Shown: piece by piece, positions 32,285 to 43,089 of the stretch | How the letters are laid out: each line of letters starts with the position of its first letter | Position numbering within the stretch: position 1 is the first letter of the stretch | Origin: Tuctoria greenei | Taxonomy: Eukaryota; Streptophyta; Magnoliopsida; Poales; Poaceae | Direction: 5' to 3' | Length of the DNA: 64,000 nt | Assembly: GCA_036927565.1 (NCBI GenBank) | Contig: JAYESD010000009.1 | Span: forward strand, 151,550,929-151,614,928 | Notes under the pieces: model-generated | What the model was told of the DNA's origin: nothing | Seen by the model: only the letters and a program-made list of their open reading frames with translations | Database searches by the model: none | Position numbers and translations under genes: made by a program

Positions 32285-34869
32285 ATGGAGAACTCTTCTG
32301 GTTCCTACTTCTCGTCATGGCCTGCTTCTAGGAGCTACGATTTTGCAGCTGCTTCAGTAGAGTCATATGCAGGAGAGGGAAGCATACCGGATTCAAGCTA
32401 TTTCATGGATGCTAGATCAGATCACAATTTGCAATTCAATGAGCATGAACAGAACTCCAGTATGCTCTCAAATGGATGCTTTCAATACAATGCCCAGGCT
32501 GATCTGTTACCTGGTGAGATTCTGTCCAAGGATAAACTTCCTAATGGCCTTTTGGAGCTTCAACAACTGCAGAGTAGTAACCAACAGAATAATCTAGTGA
32601 ACCCAGGGGTGCTTCAGCAAAATTCAACACCTGGAATATTTCATCCGCAATTGGATACCCCTGGCCTTGCAGAACTGCCTCATACCTTATCCAGTTCAAT
32701 TGAGAGTAACAGCAGTGAAGTTTCTGCTTTTCTCACTGATGTACATGCTGTTTCTTCAACCTCGACTTTGCGTTCCACATATGAAAACGATACTTCATTC
32801 ATGGAGCCAGTAAACCTGGAAGCTTTCAGTTTTGGAGGAGCACAAAGTGATGTCATGTTCAACAAAGCAGGCCATCCAAATGGGAATATCTCAGTATTTG
32901 ATAATGCTGCCTTAGCAACACTACATGTAATTCTCATTACATATGCATCTTTTTCTACCAAAAGACAAAAAATACTACATCCACAGCTCCTTATCTATTC
33001 CATTCAATAATTTTTTTCCTTTTCATAATACAGGATAGCAAACAGTTTATTAGTGGCAAGCTCCCCTCATTTGCTACTATCCGGGAGACAAACCTAGCTG
33101 CCGGTGGTCTCAAGACTCAGAAACAGGTTTATTTTCAAACAGTGCATAAACTATTATTTGTAACTACAGCTTAGTGTTCATTGAAACAATACCAGTAACT
33201 CGATTTTCATACTGCAGGAGCAAAATCCAGTATTTGATGCTCCTATCCCTACCTTCCTTGCTCGTAACCAGATGACAGTTACTGCGACACAAGGAACCCT
33301 GATTCCTTCAAAGGTTACTTTTTACTTTGCTCCTGAACATATGTTCTCATTTTCAGTCTTCCTTTTTATTCTTTCTTTTGTCAGATTGTATTTGATATAG
33401 AGTTCCTATTTGCTGTTGTTTAGATGCCATCGTTGACCAGTGAAAATAAAAGTGAATGTCCTATTAGCCATCCTTCTGGTGTACAAACTCAAGCAAATTC
33501 AGCTAATGGAAATGGTGTCGGTGTGAAGCCACGTGTAAGAGCTCGTCGTGGGCAGGCAACTGATCCTCATAGCATTGCTGAACGCGTAAGTTTTCTATGA
33601 AATCGGTCCACTTAGAATAAATTGAATAATTGTATAATCTTTTTAAAATGTTTGTTTTTTGTTCTGTCTATAAACTGCAATTTCCTATGATCCTATCCTG
33701 CTGCAGCTCCGTAGAGAAAAAATATCAGATAGGATGAAGAATCTTCAAGACCTTGTCCCTAATTCCAATAAGGTAAACTGTTTTTTTATTTATTCAACTT
33801 GTCCCATGCATTTTCAGGTTGCGAAAAAATCATGATTGTTAATTTCTTCATCCAGCTAATTATCAAGTTCTGTTACTTGTGTGATATAAATATGTGTTTT
33901 GAATCGTATCTTGAAACCTATCTAGTGAGAACAAGTTAGCGGTTATAAAATTTAGGTCCATCTTTGGAGTACAGATTATGAAGTCTTCAGCTCTGTAAAG
34001 ATACTGGACTGAATGTGTGATCTGTTGGGGCCAATCTAGTCATTACCTGTTTCTCCATTGGTTCAGCTCCAGTGTAATTCTGTTTTGAACACAGAGGTTT
34101 AGGGCTTGTTTGGATTGCATATTACTTATTGGAAGTTTTAAATGTACTCCAACGTTGAACTAAATGCTAGACATTCGTATGAAATCTCGTCCAAATCCCA
34201 CCTTACTGTTGCTGCAGAGCTCGTAAAATGCACCCAAACTATCATATCAATAATAAAACAGTTTTACCTTTCTTCAGTGATGCTGATAGATCATGCGAAA
34301 ATTATTTTGGTGTTTGCAGGCAGACAAGGCATCGTTGCTGGATGAAATCATTGATTATGTGAAATTTCTTCAGCTTCAGGTCAAGGTATGGCTGTGAACA
34401 ATTTTGAAGCAAGCACAGGTTGGTTGGCCAGATAATTAATCTTTCTTAGTATTTGGTTTCAGGTCTTGAGTATGAGTAGGCTAGGGGCCCCTGGTGCAGT
34501 TCTTCCCCTTCTCAGTGAATCTCAAACTGAGGTGCCAAACCTTTATTGTTTGTACTTCAGTTCAGTATACACATATCCTGATATCGATGCACTGCTGAGT
34601 TTGATTATGGTACACTGTCACGCTTTGTGTAGGGCTGTACAGGTCAGCCTCTGACAGCTCCAACCACTGCACAAGGACTACTGAATGCACAAGACTCAGA
34701 GGATACTCTAGCCTTTGAGCAAGAGGTAGTGAAGCTGATGGAAACAAGTATCACTAGTGCAATGAATTACCTTCAGAACAAGGGACTCTGCTTGATGCCT
34801 GTTGCTCTTGCATCCGCCGTGTCTAACCAGAAAGGCATGGATACTGCTGCTATCGCTCCTCAAAGGTGA
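32285..34869 (+). CDS. bHLH transcription factor, LRL/PTF1-like (subgroup XI)
   Basis: Eight coding exons, all with GT-AG borders and all phase 0: 32285-32926, 33034-33126, 33218-33313, 33424-33585, 33707-33772, 34320-34385, 34463-34531, 34633-34869 (TGA). The product is 476 aa. The ATG at 32285 (MENSSGSYF) was chosen because the upstream in-frame triplet at 32261 is TTG. Residues 1-310 are Ser/Asn/Gln-rich and low in structure. Residues 316-331 form the basic region RARRGQATDPHSIAER, with the H-E-R pattern that reads E-box/G-box DNA. Residues 332-375 form the helix-loop-helix (LDEIIDYVKFLQLQVK), followed by the family-typical VLSMSRLGAPGA. It should act as a nuclear dimeric regulator. Relatives act in root-hair growth and phosphate-starvation response; which role applies here is not shown. 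Confidence 0.93.
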
Positions 34870-36003
34870 AAACACTTGCTCCTCCCATCAGCATGAGGAA
34901 ACAACTCAACTCAGAACTCAATGGTTGAAGACTACATACATTTTGCGGCTGGGCAGAAAGAGCATAAAGAACTCAATGGCATTATAACGATGTGCAGCGT
35001 GGACTGTCTTACAGAAGATAAGAAGTTAAATCTAACATATTTAGTTTATAGTCGGATCTACTAATTGGCCTCTGCACATTTCATCTTTCCTGTCTTTTTA
35101 CACATCAGTTGATGTGCATTCCTTCAAAAGAATTTCCTGGCTTGACTCGTGATGCTTAGGGACGGTTGCCTTTTGTAACCTGGGATGGTATGTGTGTGCA
35201 TAAAGATAAGTAATTTAGTGTTGGTTTTTGTATGCAAGATATTTGTTTGGATATATATTAGAACCGGTGATTGGTAGCTGCTGCTGCTGATGATGTGCTA
35301 TCATTTATCTTTTAAACATCATCGAAAAAATAGATCTTTTAAACAACCACCATGGTGATGAATCACCATGTAAACATGGTGAGAAAAAACTGATTCAAGG
35401 CTGCAACCTGGTTAAATTATAAAACATGTAGACTGCAAGACAAACGACAAAGAAGAATTATTGTACTCCACTAATGGTGGCACCATGACCGTGCAATGAA
35501 ATATTTTGTCCGTTCTCAAATTGTTATCACTAGAACAGTAATTGTAGTCCATTTTTGAACTGGGAATTTTATCCTAATGATAAAAATATAAAAATAAGAA
35601 TAGAGGGAGTACATGTTTCGTACCTAACGATGAATCAGCCGAATTATTCGTCGTTGTTGGAACGTGTGAGTGGTTAAGATGCAAAACCTTATGTCTGACA
35701 TGACGCATCAACTAACTTGTTTCCGAAGAATAAACATGATTTGGACCAGCATGTGAAGACAATTTACGCTCTAATTTAGAGCCAAATGTATCTATATTGA
35801 GTGGAGCAGTGTCCTAAAGAAAAAAAAACTGTGTTTGCAATGATAGAATTCAAATTTGTCATGTTAGCTATAACGTCTATTTCTGGTTGATGCACAAGTG
35901 CTCAGAGACGAGGATTGTGCCATATTGTTACTACATTCCCCGTTGATGATAGTGGATGACTTAGCAATTGTTTTGTTTTTTGGCAATTGTTTAACGAGTC
36001 CTA
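34870..36003 (+). other. bHLH 3'UTR and intergenic region
   Basis: The first few hundred bases are probably 3'UTR; no clean poly(A) signal was singled out. The rest is AT-rich with a possible Stowaway-type remnant (see next entry). No gene is seen. Confidence 0.5.
35464..35613. mobile_element. Possible diverged Stowaway-type MITE
   Basis: The right end TAGAGGGAGTAC is the usual Stowaway terminus next to a TA duplication. The left end TGTACTCCACT is a weak match to the inverted TACTCCCTC. The internal sequence is AT-rich without coding. The left boundary is uncertain. Confidence 0.35.
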
Positions 36004-36130
36004 TACATCACCAGATAAGACAGCCAAGTAGCCATTGGTGTCTAGTTCATCAATGAATATTATTAACAAAACCATGATGATAACTTTGGTGAGGTAATGG
36101 CAGGGCCCCACCCAACCCAAGGAAACAAGG
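36004..36130 (+). repeat. Duplicated upstream segment, copy 1 (upstream of the 36439 gene)
   Basis: The blocks CACCAGATAAG, AGCCATTGGT, ATGATGATAA and GAGGTAATGGCA followed by GGGCCC-type sequence occur here and in the same order and orientation at about 58475-58600. It lies about 310 bp ahead of the next gene, so it may be part of its promoter. Confidence 0.6.
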
Positions 36131-36438
36131 CGTCGTGCGGCGACAAGAAACCTTTTAGTAAGCTTTGGTCCTTCTTCTTACGCAACAGGATTGGCATCCC
36201 CAATCCCTACCTTTCATCTGCTGCTGCTACATGTTGCCATGTTCAACACCTTCCTCTGTTGCGTGATTGCGTCCTGACTCCTGCAATCAAACAGTAGTTG
36301 GTTTGTGAGCTGTGAGCTGTGAGTTGTGACCCCCTTTCTGCTCTGTCCATCTTCAATAAGTGCATTGTTTTCAGCTCTGTAGAAAGCCCCTTGTCTGAAC
36401 CCCACCCACGCCTCTATCTAAGGCCAGCAGCCAAATCA

Positions 36439-37068
36439 ATGGCGGCAAGGGGCTCCTGTTACCACCACCCGTGTTCCTCCTCCATGGCCATCATCAGCCC
36501 AAGAAGGTCAGGCACGAGGAAGACAGCCTTCAGGTTCAGCACTCCTGCTCATGCTCATGGCAGCAATTCTTCTTCACAGCAACTCTCCGTTGCTGCGACT
36601 GCAACAGACAGGAAGAAGGTAAGCGCATCGACATAGAGTGGCACATGATCAAAAAGGTACGGAGTATTCACGGGGGAGACTCTTGTTGTTCTGAACGTTC
36701 TGTCTTCTGATCGGCTGCAGGTGTTCGAGGACCAGCTGAGAGGGATCGTCTGCTACAGAGACGAGACAGGGGAGGTGATCTGCGAAGGGTTTGACGAAGG
36801 CCCCAGGATCGGAATGCGACTGCCAGAGAAAGCCTGCTTTCCATGGTACGCATTGGACTGCAAATAGCTTGCGTCTTGGTTCAAGGGTAATTGCAAAATG
36901 CATCCATTGCTTGATTGATGATTTTATTCCATTGAGTTGTGAAATTGCAGGCCTGTGGGCGTCCAGGTCACTGATTTCATCCAGCTAGCGACGCTTCGAG
37001 TTTTCGAGGACGCTGATGTTCTTCAGCTCAAGGGTGGTGGTGGTGGTGATCAGAAGAGGCAGCTCTGA
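36439..37068 (+). CDS. Small, probably plastid-targeted protein of unknown function
   Basis: Three exons: 36439-36618, 36721-36845, 36951-37068 (TGA 37066-37068). All borders are GT-AG and phases agree, with a Trp codon split across intron 2. The product is 140 aa. Residues 1-58 are rich in Ser, Ala, Arg and His with almost no acidic residues, as in a chloroplast transit peptide. The rest is a compact conserved-looking domain with VFEDQLRGIVCYRDETGEVI, EGPRIGMRLPEKACFPW and VTDFIQLATLRVFEDAD. I do not recognise the family. A poly-Gly/Asp tail precedes the stop. An alternative downstream Met at residue 16 would shorten the presequence. Confidence 0.75.
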
Positions 37069-37528
37069 ACATGGAACTGATCATGCATGTAAGCGTAGCT
37101 GCCTATACCCATACTATGCTTGTAAGAATAACCGCAAGAGCAACTGTTCTCAGTTACTCATAGAGCGTGTTTTTATACAAAAAAAATTACTCATGTAAGT
37201 ACATAGTTCTCAGTTGGGGATCTGGATCTGTATATTGACACTACGTTTCATTTTAAAAATTACTTCTATAGTGCTGCAAGGATGAGATTATTTATTTCCC
37301 AACTTTTCTTTCCACACTGCAACCAAAAAGAGACCTGGATCTCCCTTTTGTGTTCTCTCTGGTGAGAAAAGAGGATACCTGATCAAGGCGTGCCATACAT
37401 GGCCTCTGACTCTGAATAGCACTCACTACTTGTTTCATTTTCCAAGAGGAACACAAACACTTGTCGCTTTTGAAATTGTTAGGTGAAATGATCAGCACAT
37501 TGAGATCATTCATTTCATTCATTGTGAG
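37069..37528. other. 3' flank of the small gene, upstream of LINE-C
   Basis: Probable 3'UTR followed by AT-rich intergenic DNA. It continues at 57386 after removal of LINE-C. No gene is seen. Confidence 0.6.
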
Positions 37529-37540
37529 TGCAGCATGTGG
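37529..37540. repeat. Target-site duplication of LINE-C, left copy
   Basis: TGCAGCATGTGG precedes the LINE and recurs exactly at 57374-57385, right after its short A tail. Twelve bases fits target-primed insertion of a LINE. Confidence 0.9.
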
Positions 37541-37546
37541 ACTTTC

Positions 37547-40543
37547 ATGAGTGAGCCACCCGCCCAACCGACGGGCACCTCGCCGCCGCCACCCTTCTCC
37601 TCCACCATCTCCGCCCAAGCCCCTTCCCCGCCGACGGGCGCCCCTGCCACCCCGACTCCCCAACCCGTTTCCCTTAGCTCTAGGCTCCTTCGTCGCGACC
37701 CGGGCCTCTCGTGCCCCTCTTTCTCAGACCTTTTGAGCCCCGCCCTTGTGCCCTCCGGTACCAGCATCGCCTGCGACGACTTTGAGCTCTCGCTTTTACC
37801 GTTAATTAATGGGGAGCTCTCGGATTCCGATGAGGATGGGCTTCTTTGGCCATCCCGGAACTCATCTTGCAAGATCTCCAAGCTGCGCGAAGACCCTCCC
37901 CAGTCGTTGCAGTTCCTGAGGTCGGCAGGCCGCAAGCAGGGTTCTCCATCCCTCTTAACTCCGGTGATTGTCGCCATGTCAGTTACGCCGAAGATCTGGA
38001 AAGGCGGCTGGAGCCTTTCCCCGTCGAGGGTTTCAAGGAGGCAGGACCTCCCTCCTACACCACCTCTGCTGGAGGTAGTGGAACAGGGCTTGCCTGCCCT
38101 CTCGCCGACACAAGAGCTTCTCACATTGACTCTGCTGCCAACCACCGCATTGACGCCACCCCCGACCAGCATCTCGCTGCCGGTCTCATTGAATCCGCTG
38201 CAGGCGCCTCGCTCGGTTCTGGATGCGGGCCAAAAGCCGGCGAGCTCATTGGGTCAGGACAATAACCCTCCTTCCTCGGATTGGACCCTGGTGCGGAGCA
38301 GGCGTCGAACCCGTCAGCTTGACCGCTCCGAAAGAAGGGTGGACCGTGCACGGCTGGGTGGCGCGCTCTTCCCTGCCGAGGTGCTTAAGAAGGCACTAGC
38401 GGGGCGCTGCTTTCGCTGTCTTGCAAGAAACCACTTCGTTGCGCGGTGCCGTGAACCTCCAAGGTGTGTCTGCTGTCTCCATAGCGGCCACACTACCCGT
38501 CACTGCTCTCAGCCCCGTATCGACGGCAAGTGCCCCATCCACCCAAGGCTGTTTGCCGATCCTCCTGCCCCCAAGAGCCGGCTCGTCTTCCCGCCAACCC
38601 ATTCCGGTGTTGCCGGCGCGCAGCAGCTTCAACCCGGAGTCTCCTTCCGAGACGCGCTTTGTGGTTCTCGTGCGGAGATGGCTAATGCGGCGTCTGCATC
38701 GGCGGGTCGGCCTGCTCACGGCCAGGTGGCTGCCCTCCTTAGTGGGACCATGGCTGCTGAGATGGCGCGCCTCCGGCATCGTCATGCCCTCCTCTCTGCC
38801 GTAGGTGGCCGTCATGGTGCAGTTCCGGGGGATGTCCGTCATGCAATCCACTAGCAAGCTCGCATCCCCCTCTGGGACATCTCGGTTGCCCGACATGGTG
38901 CTAGCTCCTTCATCGCGCGGCTAACTCACTCTGACCAGTGCGAGGTTGTCCTCCGGCAGGGAAGCATCTATGCCGGAAATGCGGAGTTCCGTGCGGAACC
39001 CTGGAGCTTGGGAGAAACTTCACGGGGTGCTGCATGGCTCTACCGTGTCAAGATTATCATGGAGAATCTCCCTTGGTACGCTCGCTCAGCAGAGGGGGTG
39101 CGACAGATTCTTGGCGACGTCTGCCTCTTTGATCACATGGATCGTGCCACAACCATGCAGGCGCATCCGCTGGAGTTTGGCTTCGTCGGCTGGATGTCCG
39201 ATCCCAGCCTCCTCCCATGTGCCAAGACTGTGATGTTCTTCCCGTCCTCCGTCGGTAGATCCAGTCCGTCGAACGCTCCACCTAATGGCCCCGAATTGGA
39301 TGTGCCACCAGAAGGAAATGAGGTTGATATTCTCATACATCTCGATCATTTCTATGATTTTACTCCCTTGCATCCAGATTCTTCGTCTTCTGATGGTAGC
39401 AGAGGTCTATCATCAATCTCCTCCAACTCCGGCGACGTGGGTGCACCGAGGTTCCATTTGTGCATCTGGCTCCCTGGTGTTCCGGATGCGCCCCGCCGAG
39501 ATCTTCGACGCAATCGTTGCTCTATGGGTTGCCGTCCTCCAGCTACAGCAGCCCGCCGTCATGACTATAAGGATGATGATCAGCGACCCCCTCCGGGCTT
39601 CGAAGGATTCCGACGTGGTCCGAGGAGTGGGGGCCACCCTGCGACCCCTTCGTCTGGCCCGTGCCAGGCCCCACCGCCTGCAACCCAGTACCAGGGTTCT
39701 GCTCCACATGGGCGTGCGGGGCCCATCACTCCGATCGAGGATACAGGGCTCCCTTCCTCAAATGCAGGTTCAGACAAGAAATGGGTCCAAAAGGGGAAAT
39801 GTGGCGCCTCCGTTTTGGCTGGTGCGGGCGACAAGACACCGGTCTTGGCGACCGAGTATGGTGGGCCATTGGTCGCTACAGAGGGTCAGGTCTTGGCCTA
39901 TCAGGCAGGACCTTCGGATGGCTCAGACCCTTCATGGTTGCTCTGCACTCTGGGAAAGGACCCAGATTGGCATCCACTTCCGGTTGATGAAGACCCAATG
40001 CTTGAGGAGCTTCTGGCCTCCCAAGTTGTCGCCAATTGGCAGCTTGCGACTCACGCGCCTGTACAAAGTGTAGGCCCCTCACTGTCTCCTGTTGCGGCCT
40101 CCCATACCGCGCCAGCAACGGCCGCGACCCTGGAGTTGAGCACTGCACCTCCTATTGGTTCGGACGACCACGAGATCCCCTGCAAGTTTTTCCATTCTGT
40201 TGCACCGGGCTTGCTAGCTGCGCCCCCTGCCACGCCGTTGGACATGGGCCGTCGGAAGAAGAAGCCGGTAAACTTGAAGCCCACTCATCATAGTGCCAGG
40301 CTGCAGGCGGTCTGCCCCTCCGTGATCCCAGTTGCACAACGGGCTCAGCATCGCCTCATGCGCATCCTCGACGTCACAAGTCAACCATCCAGTGCTTCTC
40401 TGCCCGCTTATCAAGTTGTCTTCAAGGAGCCACTATCTAACAAGGCTCTTGAAGCAGTCTGTGGAGAGCTTCAGCTGGATAGCCAGCTGCTGATTGCGGC
40501 AACTGCTGCTCTTGCGACGGATGAGGAGGTCGCCACCTCTTAG
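37547..40543 (+). pseudogene. LINE-C ORF1 (nucleic-acid-binding protein), one stop
   Basis: The likely start MSEPPAQP is at 37547. About 1,000 codons, broken only by a TAG at 38852-38854; the frame on both sides is the same. The first 250 residues are Pro/Ser-rich. A double zinc knuckle follows near 38407-38515 (CFRCLARNHFVARC, then CVCCLHSGHTTRHC). After the stop comes a region with RVKIIMENLPWYARS and FGFVGWMSDPSLLP, typical of grass LINE ORF1 proteins, and then a Pro/Ala-rich tail. Its role is RNP formation with LINE RNA. The TAG looks like a CAG-type or similar point change. Confidence 0.85.
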
Positions 40544-40902
40544 GATGATGACCCACATCGGTCAGCTATCAGCAGTTACTATTTCTTCTATTATGTGTAC
40601 TTCAGTGAGCCTTGTAGCCGTGTTGGTGTTGTCTGCACGTTTGGTAGTCAAGATGTCGTCCCCCTTGGTTAGTTTGGTAGCTATGTCAATGTTACTCTCA
40701 GCTGCATCGGTGTTGTGGTTGGTCCGTGCTAGCTGTTCTTCGGTTGGTCTGCTTCTCGTTGTGCTTCTCAAGTTGTTATGGAAGTATTGTATCAAGGTGG
40801 AAGTATTGTCGAGTCAGTGCTCAGTTCAACCGTGTTCCTCAGAAATGGTCGGCTATTTGCGGGGGTTCATAATTTCTGCCCAGTTGTTGATAAGTGTTTT
40901 AT
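40544..40902 (+). other. LINE-C spacer between ORF1 and ORF2
   Basis: 359 bp, T/G-rich, with stops in all plus frames. An inter-ORF spacer is normal for plant L1-type LINEs. Nothing else is seen. Confidence 0.7.
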
Positions 40903-41040
40903 ATGGATCGTTTTTCTTGGAACGTTCGTGGACTCAATCAGCCAGCTCGTCGGATGGTGGTTCAGCAGCTAATTCAATCCGCATCTCCAATGATTGCATG
41001 TCTGCAGGAAACCAAACTGTCGTGCATCTCAGCCCAAGTT
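40903..41040 (+). pseudogene. LINE-C ORF2, part 1 (start of endonuclease domain)
   Basis: The ATG at 40903 begins MDRFSWNVRGLNQPARR and reaches CLQETKLS, the first blocks of an AP-type endonuclease (catalytic Asn and Glu of NVRG and QETK). SirB splits it at 41040 within AAGTT. It resumes in frame at 52988. Confidence 0.88.
41036..41040. repeat. Target-site duplication of SirB, left copy (AAGTT)
   Basis: AAGTT before the left LTR is repeated at 52983-52987 after the right LTR. This fixes the SirB boundaries and its target inside LINE-C ORF2. Confidence 0.95.
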
Positions 41041-42665
41041 TGAAAGTTGTCTAGAAGAGGGTGAATAGGCTAATCGACCTGCAAATGACTTAATAAAACG
41101 AGATTAAATTACAGGGGGGCGGACTAATCCGGTCTTAGGGCGGACTAGTCCGGTCAGCCTGCGTGAAGATCCCTAAAAGGTGTTTCTAGTAAGTTTTAAG
41201 GCGATTTTCTCGAGGCTACAGGTGAGGATATGGTTATGTCAAGTTTAGCAACTGCGAACACAAGTATATGACTAAGAGGAACAAGTTTATAGCAATGTGA
41301 AGCACAAGACAAAACTAGCAACCCTAGAACGAAATGCGAAGAACACGGAGACACAAAGATTTTATCCTGAGGTTCGATCCCACACAAGGAATCTACGTCC
41401 CCGTTGAAGAGTCCACAAAGGAACGGGTTCAACAACTCTTCCCTCACCAAGTTTACCGCACGGGCCTAACTTGGTTCTCCACTATCACGAAGAATGAATA
41501 CAAGATTCGTTGGGGCTTCTCACAATCTGAGGCTCCCACCACAATTACAATTGCAAATCACAAAGATTAACTCAAGTCACAGGTCACAATGATTCACAAA
41601 GTGCAAGAGATCAAACCGGGAGCCTAAGCGCGATGTTCTTCCTCTTCTCCACCTCACTAAACCCTAATCCACTCAAGAATTAGTTTTAGAGAGGAAGTAG
41701 GCAAGAAAGAGGCTCAAGAATGCTCCAAGTTTTGCTGTGGCGGCGCTAGGGTTACAGGTTGCTCAAGAAGTTGTTCAAAAGGAACCATGGGACCTCTATT
41801 TATAGAGGTCCCAAGCCCATACTGCTGACTTCAGCAGATGTGCGGACTAGTCCGGCCTACAGCCCGGACTAGTCCGGCCTAGGGGACTACTGACCCCTCT
41901 GACAATTGTCGCACTGCGCGGCAATCGTCACACTACCCGCCAAACTTCAAATTCAAACGGTAACTTCAACAACGGACTAGTCCGGCCCTCACCGGACTAG
42001 TCCGATCTCACACATAACCTTTTGTTCTGTGTGAAAACGGACTAGTCCGGCCCCACGGGCGGACTAGTCCGGCCTTTCCAGACTTAGTCGCAAAACCTCT
42101 CTGCACTTAGCAACACGGACTAGTTCGGTCCATGGACGGACTAGTCCGATTTCACTCAGAACCTTTTGGTCCGCCCCAAAATGAACAAGTCCGCTCTCTT
42201 GGACTTAGTCCCAAAACTTCACTCTAGGGGTACCACGGACTAGTCCGTCCCACTACGGACTAGTCCAAAGTCACACAGGACCTTTTGGTCCGTGCCAGAA
42301 CGGACTAGACTGCCCAGGAGCGGACTAGTTCAGCCCTTAGGCGGACTAGTCCGGCCCCTCCTGCCAGACTACTCTAACTTCAACTTTCAAGGGGGTTTCT
42401 ACCTAAACCACCACTCTTGGGCTCCTAACTTGATCTCATTGCACTTTACGCACACACCCTCCTATTTCTACGGCTAGTCCAACTCAACACGCTAGAAACC
42501 CTAGTTTCTACGCTTCGAGTCGACTTCGTTTCCTTCCTTTTCCTTTTTGAGGGTTTGCGTCTCCGATCGAGTCCACACCTGTGCTAAAGATCACTTGAGC
42601 TCATTAGCGACTTAATTGTCGTCATCAATCATCCAAAACCCACGGGGAACCTAGATGCACTTTCA
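41041..42665 (-). repeat. SirB 3' LTR (left copy)
   Basis: 1625 bp with inverted ends TGAAAGT/ACTTTCA. It contains about 15 copies or near-copies of the perfect palindrome CGGACTAGTCCG, most at 41840-42355, upstream of the minus-strand TATA box (TATAAATA, 41804-41797), and two near 41107-41155 on the downstream side. It is 22 bp longer than its partner, mainly because it has one additional palindrome unit near 42050. Confidence 0.95.
41840..42355 (-). repeat. CGGACTAGTCCG palindrome array in SirB 3' LTR
   Basis: Perfect or one-off copies of the self-complementary 12-mer CGGACTAGTCCG come mostly in pairs about 20-25 bp apart, with extra CCGG flanks. The array lies in U3, upstream of the LTR TATA box. 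The partner array is at about 52180-52672 in the other LTR. Confidence 0.9.
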
Positions 42666-42683
42666 ATCTCCCCCTTTTTGGTG
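42666..42683 (-). other. Polypurine tract of SirB
   Basis: The minus strand reads CACCAAAAAGGGGGAGAT next to the 3' LTR, identical to SirA. Additional GGGGGAG-type tracts lie on the minus strand near 43021-43045. Confidence 0.93.
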
Positions 42684-43089
42684 ATTGATGACAACACATC
42701 AAGTCCTTCACAATTAAGAGTATAAATTTGGTTTTCATAACATGTGTGCGTATAATAGACTCCCCCTCAAGGTATGCAACATGTAAAAGAGATGGAGGAG
42801 ATCTTTCATACCCACACACGTTATGGTGGGGTGCCTACGTGATGTGCTCAACAATTGTGACAAGATATAAGGAACATCAATATAATCACAAGATAGTCAA
42901 TGAGAGCATCATATTGAAATTAAGCAATAGTAACATGTCTTGCACAAAAGTAAACATCCAACATCCAAGAGCATAAATATATTACAAGACAAGTCCAAAG
43001 GCACCACACAAAATACTAACTCCCCCTAACTCTCCCCCTTTGGCATCAAGGCACCAAAAAGGAAAAGAAGGGGGACTAGGACCTAAAAG
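42684..43089 (-). other. SirB 3' non-coding region
   Basis: AT-rich sequence between ORF3 and the polypurine tract, with repeated purine tracts near the ORF3 end. No coding is seen. Confidence 0.7.

Noticed and set aside
41105..42355. Regularly repeated CGGACTAGTCCG units resembling a CRISPR array
   Set aside because: Repeats are only 12 bp, spacers are irregular and shared between both LTRs, and the genome is a plant nuclear one with no cas genes.
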